Below, piece by piece: positions 55,021 through 64,000 of a stretch of DNA of 64,000 nt. Location of the stretch: contig LVAJ01000012.1 of the NCBI GenBank assembly GCA_001603005.1, positions 1-64,000 of the forward strand. The letters are read 5' to 3'. The stretch is from Clostridiales bacterium Firm_04 (GTDB lineage: Bacteria; Bacillota; Clostridia; Oscillospirales; Ruminococcaceae). Below the pieces are notes generated by a model. That model was not told the DNA's origin, did not search any database, and was given only the letters and a program-made list of their open reading frames with translations. Made by a program: the position numbers and the translations under genes. The stretch's first letter is position 1, and each line of letters begins with the position of its first letter.

Positions 55021-55824
55021 TTATGAACCGGTGCCGCTGTACCGCAGCGCGCCGAACATCCAGAGCTTGTAGCTGAGCCAGAAGAACAGGCATCCGACCA
55101 GCGGCGAGAGCCATGAGAGCAGGGGAACTGCGTCAGGTCTCAGGATCACCAGACTCGGATAGTACGCGATGAACGCGATCGGCATGATGAATGTGAAAAT
55201 GAATTTGAATACCGGGCTGAAAATCGTGATCGGATATTTTGCATAGTCCTTGAACCGCGTCACGAGATCCAGTATGTAGAAGGAATTTTGGATCCAGAAG
55301 CAGGATGCCGCTGCCGCATTTTGCAGTGCGATCATGACAAGCGATGCCGTGATCAGAAAAATGACCGTTTTCAGCAGCATCAGCGGCGTAAATGCCAGCC
55401 CGATCTTTGCCCATGCATAGGCAAGCGTGCCGATGCCGAATGCAAGCTGACCGAGTCCCTTGATATCGAAGACCTCGGACTGGTAATAGAAGAACAGGTT
55501 GATCGGGCGGAAGCAATACTTGATAAAGTCGCCGGAATAGACGTACATCCGCAGGCTCCAGTTGTTGTCGAACAGACACTGCACCGGTGTCAGCGAAATC
55601 AGCGAAAAACCGTATAAAAACAGGATCTCGTAGTAATTCCAGCCGTTGATCGACGGAAAGTTCCGGAACAGAATCCAGAAGCTGATGAAGCCTGCAATGT
55701 TTGTGCAGATCATGCCGACTGTCGAAATGATAAAGTCTGCGCGGTAGCTCATTTTGCTTTTGAGATCCTGTGCAAGAATTTTGCGGTATATGCGCAGATA
55801 AAAGCGCAAGCCGTTATGTGTCAT
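55021..55824 (-). CDS. ABC-2 type transporter permease
   Basis: Multi-TM protein LRFYLRIYRKILAQDLKSKMSYRADFIIS; operon context. Confidence 0.78.
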   Translation of the reverse strand: MTHNGLRFYLRIYRKILAQDLKSKMSYRADFIISTVGMICTNIAGFISFWILFRNFPSINGWNYYEILFLYGFSLISLTPVQCLFDNNWSLRMYVYSGDFIKYCFRPINLFFYYQSEVFDIKGLGQLAFGIGTLAYAWAKIGLAFTPLMLLKTVIFLITASLVMIALQNAAAASCFWIQNSFYILDLVTRFKDYAKYPITIFSPVFKFIFTFIMPIAFIAYYPSLVILRPDAVPLLSWLSPLVGCLFFWLSYKLWMFGALRYSGTGS

Positions 55825-56632
55825 GTTGCGCTCCTTTCCAATGGAGATAGTATGCGGGCGGAACAGGCATGCGCCGGATGCACAGATCATGGTCGGTCTG
55901 CTCCCAGAGCATTCTGACTGTATCTGTCATGCCGACCGTATCACAGACCGTGACAACTGCCTGTCCGAGCTGCGCCTGATGCACAGCACCCGTGTAGAGG
56001 AATGCGTCATTGTAATTCGGATAGTATTCCGATACGCAGGTATCGGATGCTGCGGTAAAATGGGTATGAAACGGCGGCGACTGAATCTCTTTGCCGCTGT
56101 GATCCCGGATCGTGATGACAAAGCCTTCCGGACGCAGGCGGTCGGGGATCCCCAGCCGTTCATCCACTGCATGCAGATAGGTATTGCGTTCATGTCCCAC
56201 ACCGATGAGCAGCACCTTGCCGTGTTCTTCATACAGTCTGCTGAGACAAGAGCCGACCGGCGCAGGCGAAGCACATTTTTCTTCGCCTTGAATGTACTCT
56301 GCCGCACCGTTGCCGAATACTGCGACCGAGTGTGTCGGATGCAGCGAACGGATTCCGTCCTTCCGGAACGCCGCAACAGCGGCAAGTGTTCCGATGCAGG
56401 GCACAGTTTCCCGCACATCATAATAGGGGTGGTCTTTTCCGACTGTATCCCATGTGTGCGTCGGGATGATCAGCAGTCCGTCGTGCAGATATGTCCGCAG
56501 TCCGTCGATCAGTCCGTCCGCGCCGTTTTCCATTTTGCCGATAGAACGCAGCGAGGCATGAACCGTGATTTTGTCATCCGGACGGATGCCGTTTTCCTGC
56601 AGAAATGTGTGGATATCTGTTTGTGTCAGCAT
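55814..56632 (-). CDS. AAC(3)-family N-acetyltransferase-like protein
   Basis: DKITVHASLRSIGKMENGADGLIDGLRTYLHDGLLIIPTHTWD, RSLHPTHSVAVFG, LLIGVGHERNTYLHAVD. Confidence 0.82.
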   Translation of the reverse strand: MLTQTDIHTFLQENGIRPDDKITVHASLRSIGKMENGADGLIDGLRTYLHDGLLIIPTHTWDTVGKDHPYYDVRETVPCIGTLAAVAAFRKDGIRSLHPTHSVAVFGNGAAEYIQGEEKCASPAPVGSCLSRLYEEHGKVLLIGVGHERNTYLHAVDERLGIPDRLRPEGFVITIRDHSGKEIQSPPFHTHFTAASDTCVSEYYPNYNDAFLYTGAVHQAQLGQAVVTVCDTVGMTDTVRMLWEQTDHDLCIRRMPVPPAYYLHWKGAQHDT

Positions 56633-56634
56633 AT

Positions 56635-57438
56635 TCAGCCCCCGTTCACGGTGATTTGCCGCAGGGACGCCTTCCAGAACAGCTTGCTGAGCAACGTCAT
56701 CACAATGCACCAGAACAGCTGCATGCTGAGCACGGGCAGAACGCTTTGCACAGTCGGACTGCCGTTGAGCAGCAGCGTCAGCGGCGCATTATAGATCGAC
56801 TGAAACGGCAGGTAGTATACAATGCCGCGCAGGGTATCCGGAAAGAACGCGAGCGGGATCGTTGCGCCGGAAAGCAGCAGCACGACGACCTGTTTCATAA
56901 TATTGATGCCCCAGATCGACTCGGTGAACAGGCAGATCGTGCCGACAATGAAGTCGATGCTGTAATTGATGATGACGGCCATGACGACAGAAAGCGCAAA
57001 GTAAATGAGATTGAACCCGAGCGGAACGGCGCCGTGCGTCACCAGACAGACCGCAATGAATGTCGGCAGAAAGGTCGAGAAGAAATTGACGACAAAGCTG
57101 CCGGAATACGACCAGAACAGATAGCTGCGGTATTCGATCGGTTTCAGCAGATCCAGCACGATCTTGCCGGACTGGATCGCTCTGCCGATCTCCCAGACGG
57201 CGTACATTTCCATGAAGCCGTACAGCGCCGTCGCGAGCACCAGATAGATCAGCGTATCGGCAAAGGTCATGCCGTTGACGATGTCGGTTCCGGCAGAGGC
57301 ATAGATCGCTTTCCAGAGGAAATACACGACGATCAGATAGAGCAGATTGCCGATGACCATGACGACTGCCGACAGCCGGAACTGCAGCGCTTCGATGATG
57401 CCGGCACGGGTGAGTGTGAGATATTTCCGGAGACTCAT
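56635..57438 (-). CDS. ABC-2 type transporter permease
   Basis: Multi-TM protein, ATGA overlap with the ATPase gene. Confidence 0.8.
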   Translation of the reverse strand: MSLRKYLTLTRAGIIEALQFRLSAVVMVIGNLLYLIVVYFLWKAIYASAGTDIVNGMTFADTLIYLVLATALYGFMEMYAVWEIGRAIQSGKIVLDLLKPIEYRSYLFWSYSGSFVVNFFSTFLPTFIAVCLVTHGAVPLGFNLIYFALSVVMAVIINYSIDFIVGTICLFTESIWGINIMKQVVVLLLSGATIPLAFFPDTLRGIVYYLPFQSIYNAPLTLLLNGSPTVQSVLPVLSMQLFWCIVMTLLSKLFWKASLRQITVNGG

Positions 57439-58436
57439 TCCACACCCTCCTCGTAGATCTTCTTGATGACGTCCTCGGTCGCGATCTCCTCAAGCTGCAT
57501 ATCGCGGATGCGGAAATCCTTCTGAAGCTGCGTGAGCACATCCATGACCTTGCGCTTTTCCTCGTTGACCAGCACCGAGATCCATTCGTCATCTGCGGAA
57601 ACGGCGCAATCCGGCAGGCGCTTTTCGATTTCAGCCGCCTGCTCTTTCAGATTGCCGCCGACACGGATTTTCAATGTGCGGTAGGCGCCGAAAAAGCGTT
57701 TCAGATGCTCGGTATCGTTGTCATAGAGCATTTTGCCCTTGTCAATGATGACAATGCGGCGGCAGAGCGCGTCCACATCGCCCATATCATGCGTTGTCAG
57801 AATAACGGTTGTTTTCTTCTGCTGATTCAGCGCATGGATGAGCGTGCGGATCTTTGCTTTCATGGATACGTCAAGTCCGATCGTCGGCTCATCGAGAAAG
57901 ACGATTTTCGGATTATGTAAAAACGCTGCGAGAATATCGCTGAGCGTCCGCTGACCGAGCGACATCTGCCGCACCGGCTTATGCAGCAGCGGCTCAATAT
58001 CGACAAGCGACTGATAGAGCTCCAGCATCCCGTCATAATCTGCATCGCTGATGCAGTAGATATCCTTGAGAATGCGGAAGGATTCGATCAGCGGCAGCGC
58101 CCACCAGAGCTGCGTCCGCTGACCGAACACGACGCCGATCTGCTGTGCATTCTGCGTGCGGTTCTGATAGGGCACATTGCCGCTGACGAGAATCTCGCCG
58201 GAAGTCGGTTTCAGCACGCCGGTCATCATTTTGATCGTTGTGGATTTGCCTGCGCCGTTCGGCCCGAGATAACCGACGATCTCGCCCTGTTCGACGTTCA
58301 TGGAAATATTGTCAACGGCGCGCACGGTTTTATAATCCCGCGAAAACAGATCCATGAGACTGCCTTTCAGTCCCTCGCGCCGGTTGAGAACCTTAAATTC
58401 TTTTGTCACATTTTTGATTTCGATGATCGCTGACAT
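57435..58436 (-). CDS. ABC transporter ATP-binding protein
   Basis: GPNGAGKSTTIKMM, MSLGQRTLSDILAAFLHNPKIVFLDEPTIGLD. Confidence 0.93.
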   Translation of the reverse strand: MSAIIEIKNVTKEFKVLNRREGLKGSLMDLFSRDYKTVRAVDNISMNVEQGEIVGYLGPNGAGKSTTIKMMTGVLKPTSGEILVSGNVPYQNRTQNAQQIGVVFGQRTQLWWALPLIESFRILKDIYCISDADYDGMLELYQSLVDIEPLLHKPVRQMSLGQRTLSDILAAFLHNPKIVFLDEPTIGLDVSMKAKIRTLIHALNQQKKTTVILTTHDMGDVDALCRRIVIIDKGKMLYDNDTEHLKRFFGAYRTLKIRVGGNLKEQAAEIEKRLPDCAVSADDEWISVLVNEEKRKVMDVLTQLQKDFRIRDMQLEEIATEDVIKKIYEEGVE

Positions 58437-58644
58437 GGTTTGTCCCTTTCTGAACAGCAGGGCGTCCCCTGCTGAAAAACGGATCCAAAACGGTATAGAA
58501 ACGGATAATAGGAATAAGATAACACAAAACCGCAGGAATGTCAATCATTTTTCGCAGAAATTGGAATCTTGTCTAAATTTCGCGAGCGAAATCGGGATTC
58601 GGAAAACGGGAACAGGGCGCGGTTACAGCTTGTTTACAGCAAGG

Positions 58645-58827
58645 TTACATGTCATGCAGATCGGATGCGGGGATCTCTTTTGCAAGAACGGTGACCGGAA
58701 GATCGCCCTGATCCGGCAGATGATCGGCGGTTTTGCCGTGCGGTGCCTGCTTCTGAATCTCCTGATCGGGGAGCGGCTGACGGATCGCATGGGCTCCGGC
58801 ATTCGGATGTTTGGTTTGCTTTTTCAT
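58645..58827 (-). CDS. Small hydrophilic protein, 60 aa, unknown
   Basis: RBS GAGGTG upstream of ATGAAAAAGCAAACC; no known family recognised. Confidence 0.45.
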   Translation of the reverse strand: MKKQTKHPNAGAHAIRQPLPDQEIQKQAPHGKTADHLPDQGDLPVTVLAKEIPASDLHDM

Positions 58828-58899
58828 AGAATCACCTCGGCATTATGATGCGCCCAAAACAAAAAGATATTCCGAAACGCAGATTTCTTGATTCTCCCA

Positions 58900-58928
58900 T
58901 TGCACTTTTTATTATTTTATGGTATAAT
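58900..58928 (+). promoter_or_regulatory. Repeat-family promoter TTGCAC-N17-TATAAT upstream of trkH
   Basis: CTCCCATTGCACTTTTTATTATTTTATGGTATAATAGG. Confidence 0.7.
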
Positions 58929-58953
58929 AGGCAGGTTGAGAGGGGGACAAGAT

Positions 58954-60297
58954 ATGACAAAAAAACCGAAGCTTTCCTCGGTGCAGGTCATTGCGCTCGG
59001 ATTTCTGCTGATGATCTTAGGGGGAGCTGTGCTGCTTTCGCTGCCGGCAGCATCCGCTGCACATACTGCGACACCGTTCGGAGACTGCCTGTTTACCGCG
59101 ACATCTGCTTCCTGCGTGACCGGACTGATCGTGCGGGATACTGCGACGCACTGGTCGCTGTTCGGGCAGATCGTTCTGCTGGTGCTGATCCAGATCGGCG
59201 GGCTCGGATTCATGTCCGTATCCGCACTGTTTCTGCTGATGATGCGCAGGCGGATCGGACTGCGGTTCCGTGTGATCCTCGTGGACAGCATCAACTATTC
59301 CCAGATCGGGGACATTCTGCCGTTTCTGCGCCGGATTCTGCTCGGCACTTTCATGTTCGAGGGGATCGGCGCTGTATTGCTCGCATTCCGGTTCATCCCG
59401 CTGCTCGGGGTGCCGCGCGGCATCTACTATTCGATATTCCATGCGATCACTGCGTTTTGCAATGCGGGATTCGATCTCATGGGCAGTGTCAGCGGGGAAT
59501 ACTCCTCGCTGGTGATGTTCTCCGGTGACTGGCTTGTGAACCTGACGATCTGTGCACTGATTTTGATCGGTGCGCTTGGCTTCTGGGTGTGGAGCGATCT
59601 CTGGAACCGGAAGCTCCGGATCGGCCGCTGCTCGCTGCACACAAAGCTGACGCTTGCAGTTTCGGCGGTTCTGGTGATCGGCGGAACGCTGCTGTTCCGG
59701 CTGCTGGAGCATGCAAATTTCACCGCTGCGGGCATGCCGGAGCATGAAAAATGGCTTTGTGCACTGTTTGACGCTGTGACACCGCGTACTGCGGGATTCA
59801 ATACGACCGATACCGCCGGACTTTCTGACGGCTCGATGCTGCTGACCTATCTGCTCATGTTTATCGGCGGCGGCTCCGGTTCCACGGCAGGCGGCATGAA
59901 AATGACAACGGTTGCGGTCATGCTGCTGTTTGTCATTGCCGGCATCCGGAATCAGGAAGAAGCAACTGCATTCGGGCGGACGATTCCGGTCGGGGTGCTG
60001 CGCTCCGCTGCGACGGTAATTTCAATGAACGCAGGACTCGCCCTGACCGGCGCCGTGATCATCTGCGCGGCGGACGGTCTGCCGCTGCGGGATGTGCTGT
60101 TTGAAACAATCTCGGCGGTCAGTACGGTCGGCATGACGACCGGCATTACCCGCGATCTCGGAACCGTCTCCCGCATTACGATTATTATTTTAATGTATCT
60201 CGGCAGAGTCGGAAGCGTGTCGTTTGCGCTTGCGATGATCGCGAAGCGGCATAAGATCGCCGTGAAGCTGCCGACGGAAACCGTTCAGGTCGGATGA
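58954..60297 (+). CDS. TrkH-family potassium uptake protein
   Basis: TATSASCVTGLIVRDTATHWSLFGQIVLLVLIQIGGLGFMS; GGGSGSTAGGMKMTT. Confidence 0.92.
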   Translation: MTKKPKLSSVQVIALGFLLMILGGAVLLSLPAASAAHTATPFGDCLFTATSASCVTGLIVRDTATHWSLFGQIVLLVLIQIGGLGFMSVSALFLLMMRRRIGLRFRVILVDSINYSQIGDILPFLRRILLGTFMFEGIGAVLLAFRFIPLLGVPRGIYYSIFHAITAFCNAGFDLMGSVSGEYSSLVMFSGDWLVNLTICALILIGALGFWVWSDLWNRKLRIGRCSLHTKLTLAVSAVLVIGGTLLFRLLEHANFTAAGMPEHEKWLCALFDAVTPRTAGFNTTDTAGLSDGSMLLTYLLMFIGGGSGSTAGGMKMTTVAVMLLFVIAGIRNQEEATAFGRTIPVGVLRSAATVISMNAGLALTGAVIICAADGLPLRDVLFETISAVSTVGMTTGITRDLGTVSRITIIILMYLGRVGSVSFALAMIAKRHKIAVKLPTETVQVG

Positions 60298-60321
60298 GGA
60301 ACAAGGAAAGGATTTGCTGAA

Positions 60322-60960
60322 ATGAAACAATTTTTGATTGTCGGAATGGACACCTTCGGACATATTCTCTGCCGTAAGCTTGCGGAAACAAAATGTGAGA
60401 TCATGATCGCGGACAGGAATCCGGACAAGCTGGACGATCTGTTGAATGTTGTGGACAGCGCGAAATGCGGCGACTGCACCAATGAGGACGTGCTCCGCTC
60501 CTACGGCATCCCGGATTTCGATGTCTGCTTTGTCTGCGTCGGCGGACATTTTCAGGAGAGTCTGCAGATCTCCTCGCTGCTGAAAGAACTCGGTGCAAAG
60601 AAGGTCATCACCAAGGCTGCCAATGAAATTCAGGCGAAATTTCTGCTGCGCAACGGTGCGGATCAGATCATTTATCCGGAAAATGATATTGCAGAGCGCA
60701 TCGCGACGCGTGAAAGCAATGACAGGATTTTCGATGCTGTGGAGCTCGGCGGCGATTACGCGATCTATGAGCTGGAACCGCACAAGCGCTGGATCGGTCA
60801 CACACTGAAAGAGCTCAATTTCCGCGCAAAATACAAATTGATCGTTGTTGCGGTCAAAAACGAGCACGGCGAGATCGATCTGCCGCATGCGAATTACAAA
60901 TTTCAGGCGGGACATCATATGCTGGTCGTCGGCAGACCGGAAGACGTACAGGACTATTAA
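60322..60960 (+). CDS. TrkA-family potassium uptake regulatory protein
   Basis: RCK N-domain MKQFLIVGMDTFGHILCRKLAETKCEIMIADRNPDKL; follows trkH. Confidence 0.88.
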   Translation: MKQFLIVGMDTFGHILCRKLAETKCEIMIADRNPDKLDDLLNVVDSAKCGDCTNEDVLRSYGIPDFDVCFVCVGGHFQESLQISSLLKELGAKKVITKAANEIQAKFLLRNGADQIIYPENDIAERIATRESNDRIFDAVELGGDYAIYELEPHKRWIGHTLKELNFRAKYKLIVVAVKNEHGEIDLPHANYKFQAGHHMLVVGRPEDVQDY

Positions 60961-60977
60961 AATAAAGACAGAACAGG

Positions 60978-61015
60978 AAAACAGCAGCCCGACCGCGATG
61001 ATCGGGCTGCTGTTT
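60978..61015. terminator. Bidirectional terminator
   Basis: AAACAGCAGCCCGA ... TCGGGCTGCTGTTT. Confidence 0.8.
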
Positions 61016-61016
61016 G

Positions 61017-63365
61017 TTATTCCTGTGATTTCAGGGCATCGCTCATCGGGATGCGCTTGATCTTATGGAGCAGGAGTACTGCCACAACAGCATATGAAAG
61101 AATGCCGAGCAGCAGAATGCATACAAGCAGTTTCGGCTGTGTGTGATACTCAAACCAGCCCGGATACCGCGACATTGCAACATGAATGATGACTTCCATC
61201 AGTCTGTCGCAAAGCGGGAGCGATACCACAAAGCCAAGAATCACGACGACGGTCGTTGCGAAAACATAGAGACTGTTGATCTCGCCGCCGGAATAGCCGA
61301 GGATCTTGACCATGGAAATTGCCTGACTGTTCCGCTCGATGATGATTTTCGAGAGCAGATAGATCATCAGAACGAACATGATGACGCCGAAGACCTTGAA
61401 GCCGGATGCGATTCCGCCCATGGAGCTGATGAGCTGACGGGAGACTTTGGTCATGTCATCCGCTGTGATCTGAGCCGCGATGTTGTCATCGGTGAGATCG
61501 GTCAGCGGTTCATCGGAAAGGTAACCGGTATAGGCATCATCTTCCAGATCGAAAGTATTCCGGAACTGTTTCTGTTCCATAAACATTGCAAGTCCGGCAG
61601 GATAGTACACGATTCCGCTGACGCGGAAGCTGTAAACGCCGTCGCCGTACTGCTCATGCAGCGTCACGGTATCGCCGACTGCGACATGGTGCTTTTCAGC
61701 ATAGCAATTGGAGATGATGACACTGTCGGGATCCTCCGGCATCGCAGGCGCATAGCGGCTGTCCGGCTCAAAACCGTAGATGCTGACGTCCTCCTCCAGA
61801 ACCGAATCCGCCGGCGTGCGGAGCGTAGTCATGTTGTACTGCTCTGCGCCGGAAATTTCAGTATCTTCCGGCGTTTTCAGAACATACTGATAATCCGCGA
61901 TCATATGCTCGGTGATGTTGTCGCCCATTTCATTGAGGATCGGCGTGAACATGACACCGAACAGCAGAATAATATCCGCAAGGAATATACCGAACAGCAG
62001 GACGATGTAATTCGGAATGTTCTGGAACAGCACCCGCAAACGGAATCTGTGCAGGATCGGGATTTTGGTATTCAGCTTGAATGCCTTTTTCCGCTTGGAA
62101 GTACTGAGATCCCCGCGCATGAACCGCAGAGGAGAAAGATGCATTTTCGAGCGGATCACGAGATAATTGATGAGCAGCATCAGAATGACCGGTATCACAG
62201 TGGTTTCGATGAAAGCATCGGCATTCCAGACCGTTTTGTAGGTGGTCAGGCAATAGCTGCGATAGTAGATGCCTGCCATGTGTTCTTTCAGCAGCGTATA
62301 GCCGAGCACATTGCCGATCACTGCGCCGATCAGCGTGATAACAGCGGGCAGCAGCATGAAATGGCGGATCAGTTCGCCGCGCGTGTAACCCGATGCACGG
62401 AGCGTACCGATGACAGTCGCTTCCTGTGTGATCGTGTTCGACGTGGTGATTGCCATGACAAATGCAATGATCGCAACGAGAATGTAAAGGAAGACAAGAA
62501 ACATCATCGCGTCGCCGGAAATATCCGTGCCGGTGAAAATGATCGCCTGATTGGAGTATGCAGGGATATATTGATTGACGGACAGGAAATCGGGCATTTT
62601 GACCGCAGAGGGATCCTGTCCGTTCTGAATCGCTTCTGTGACAAGCGCTTCCGCTTCGTCTTCTGCATTGGCTTTGAGCACATCTGTGACGCGGTCGAGC
62701 AGATCATCGGAAGCATCCTTTTTTGCTTTGTCATTTGCAGGCGGCGTGTTCCATTTCCACGAATAGCTGTAATGCAGATGCACATCGCGAATATCGGCAA
62801 AAGCATCATCGGTGACAATTGCTACGCCGAATTTGATCGCATCGAACATCATATCCGCAGGACTCGAAAACAGGGCGCTGTAATCCGAAAGCGCGACCAG
62901 ACCGGTAATGCGGTAGCTGTGTCCGCTGATGCGCAGTGTGTCTCCGACTGCAAAATTGTTGTTTTCTGCGTAGAGGCGGTCAATCGCGATTTCGTCATCC
63001 GCAGCCGGAAATGCACCGGACATCAGGCATTCAAGGTCGATCTCGGTGCGTTTTGCAAAGATCCGGAGCGTGCTGTCTTTTTCAAGCAGGGACTCCTCTT
63101 TGTAATAGTTCTCATAGAACCGGAGTTTGCCGTCAGCGATCTCGTCAAGGATCTCGTCTGAGGGCTTTTCTGTAAATTCGAGATTACCGTCTTCAATATT
63201 GTAGGTCGTGAAGCTGTCGTCATAGGCAATGCGCATGGAGTGGCTCGCGACCAGAAAACCGGAAACAAACGCGATCATGCCGGTGATAAAGATGAAAATG
63301 ACGGCATATTTTCCGAAGTCGGATTTCAGGCTGCGCGGGAGCCGTTTTGTCAGTGGATTTTTCAT
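61017..63365 (-). CDS. FtsX-like ABC transporter permease
   Basis: Two repeated FtsX-type TM blocks (TITQEATVIGTLRASGYTRGELIRHFM; SQAISMVKILGYSGGEINSLY). Confidence 0.88.
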   Translation of the reverse strand: MKNPLTKRLPRSLKSDFGKYAVIFIFITGMIAFVSGFLVASHSMRIAYDDSFTTYNIEDGNLEFTEKPSDEILDEIADGKLRFYENYYKEESLLEKDSTLRIFAKRTEIDLECLMSGAFPAADDEIAIDRLYAENNNFAVGDTLRISGHSYRITGLVALSDYSALFSSPADMMFDAIKFGVAIVTDDAFADIRDVHLHYSYSWKWNTPPANDKAKKDASDDLLDRVTDVLKANAEDEAEALVTEAIQNGQDPSAVKMPDFLSVNQYIPAYSNQAIIFTGTDISGDAMMFLVFLYILVAIIAFVMAITTSNTITQEATVIGTLRASGYTRGELIRHFMLLPAVITLIGAVIGNVLGYTLLKEHMAGIYYRSYCLTTYKTVWNADAFIETTVIPVILMLLINYLVIRSKMHLSPLRFMRGDLSTSKRKKAFKLNTKIPILHRFRLRVLFQNIPNYIVLLFGIFLADIILLFGVMFTPILNEMGDNITEHMIADYQYVLKTPEDTEISGAEQYNMTTLRTPADSVLEEDVSIYGFEPDSRYAPAMPEDPDSVIISNCYAEKHHVAVGDTVTLHEQYGDGVYSFRVSGIVYYPAGLAMFMEQKQFRNTFDLEDDAYTGYLSDEPLTDLTDDNIAAQITADDMTKVSRQLISSMGGIASGFKVFGVIMFVLMIYLLSKIIIERNSQAISMVKILGYSGGEINSLYVFATTVVVILGFVVSLPLCDRLMEVIIHVAMSRYPGWFEYHTQPKLLVCILLLGILSYAVVAVLLLHKIKRIPMSDALKSQE

Positions 63366-63377
63366 GCGGCGCCCCCT

Positions 63378-64000
63378 TTACCAGTCCAGTTCAGCAGCAG
63401 GTGTCTTGGTCTCATTCGTATAGTTCTTGCGGATCTGACCGTCACGCAGCTTGACCACGCGGTCAGCCATGTTCGCAATCGCCGCGTTATGCGTGACCAT
63501 GACAACGGTGCAGCCGTACTTCTTGTTGACTTCCTCGATCAGCCGCAGAATGTCCTTTGAGGTGTTGTAATCAAGCGCGCCGGTCGGTTCGTCGCAGAGC
63601 AGGATATCCGGATTTTTGACAATTGCTCTGCCGATCGAGGTTCGCTGCTGCTGACCGCCGGACAGCTGATTCGGCAGCTTGTGGCGATGCTCGTAGAGAC
63701 CGAGCGTTTTCAGGATCTCGTCGGTCTCCAGCGGATGATCGCTGAGATACGCGCCGACCTCGACATTTTCCTTGATATTGAGGTTCGGGATCAGGTTGTA
63801 CATCTGAAAGATGTAGCCCAGATGCTTGCGGCGGTAGCGGGTGAGTGCGCGTTCGTTCATGTCAGCGGTTTTTTCGCCGTTGATCGAAATATAGCCGCTG
63901 TCGGCTGCGTCGATGCCGCCGATGATGTTCAGCAGCGTCGATTTGCCGGAGCCGGACGGTCCCAGCAGCACGCAGATCTCACCCTTTTCGATCGACAGGT
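63378..64000 (-). CDS. ABC transporter ATP-binding protein (5' end beyond window)
   Basis: LLGPSGSGKSTLLNIIGGID, LSGGQQQRTSIGRAIVKNPDILLCDEPTGALD; the frame continues to the window edge (LSIEKGEICVLLG). Confidence 0.9.
   Translation of the reverse strand, partial: LSIEKGEICVLLGPSGSGKSTLLNIIGGIDAADSGYISINGEKTADMNERALTRYRRKHLGYIFQMYNLIPNLNIKENVEVGAYLSDHPLETDEILKTLGLYEHRHKLPNQLSGGQQQRTSIGRAIVKNPDILLCDEPTGALDYNTSKDILRLIEEVNKKYGCTVVMVTHNAAIANMADRVVKLRDGQIRKNYTNETKTPAAELDW

Noticed and set aside
61143-63161. 672 aa plus-strand ORF
   Set aside because: Antisense to the FtsX-type permease; no recognisable domain.

Overview
The window is about 64 kb of a Firmicutes chromosome. Four dockerin-bearing proteins and one cohesin protein suggest a fibre-degrading Ruminococcaceae (inference). 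Main blocks: (1) about 0.16-6.4 kb, a small integrative mobilizable element with excisionase, tyrosine integrase, SF3/P4-type primase-helicase, RHH mobilization protein, relaxase and an uncharacterised AT-rich cargo gene, bracketed by a 17-bp imperfect direct repeat. (2) About 8.4-11.05 kb, initiator tRNA-fMet, a compact serine recombinase and a probable prophage remnant: a 5'-truncated MuF-type capsid protein fused to a His/Cys-dyad toxin-like domain plus a translationally coupled small gene. (3) 11-31 kb, housekeeping and signalling genes (rlmB, radical SAM, SGNH, rnfC/rnfD, RqcH), including multidomain proteins that look like catalytically dead versions of a P-type ATPase and a hybrid histidine kinase. 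(4) 31.9-50 kb, a cellulosome-like region: GH9-dockerin, a two-cohesin + ~1.25 kb Thr-repeat minisatellite + dockerin protein, a DUF285/BspA-like repeat protein with dockerin, and GH30-2xCBM-dockerin, with a tRNA-Ser/tRNA-Ala pair, GH5, AGCS symporter and MATE genes. (5) 50-64 kb, LCM-type methyltransferase, Fe-ADH/SDR/AraC, an ABC-2 exporter operon containing an AAC(3)-like acetyltransferase, TrkH/TrkA and an FtsX-type ABC transporter. The least expected signal is a dispersed promoter-bearing repeat (at least 8 copies at 5 loci; consensus CTCCCATTGCACTTTY-N~10-AATATGNTATAAT, some with an upstream hairpin beginning AACTCCCATGAAG). In two tandem arrays all copies except the last carry TATAAG instead of TATAAT. 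No searches were run; family names come from motif recognition in the translations.
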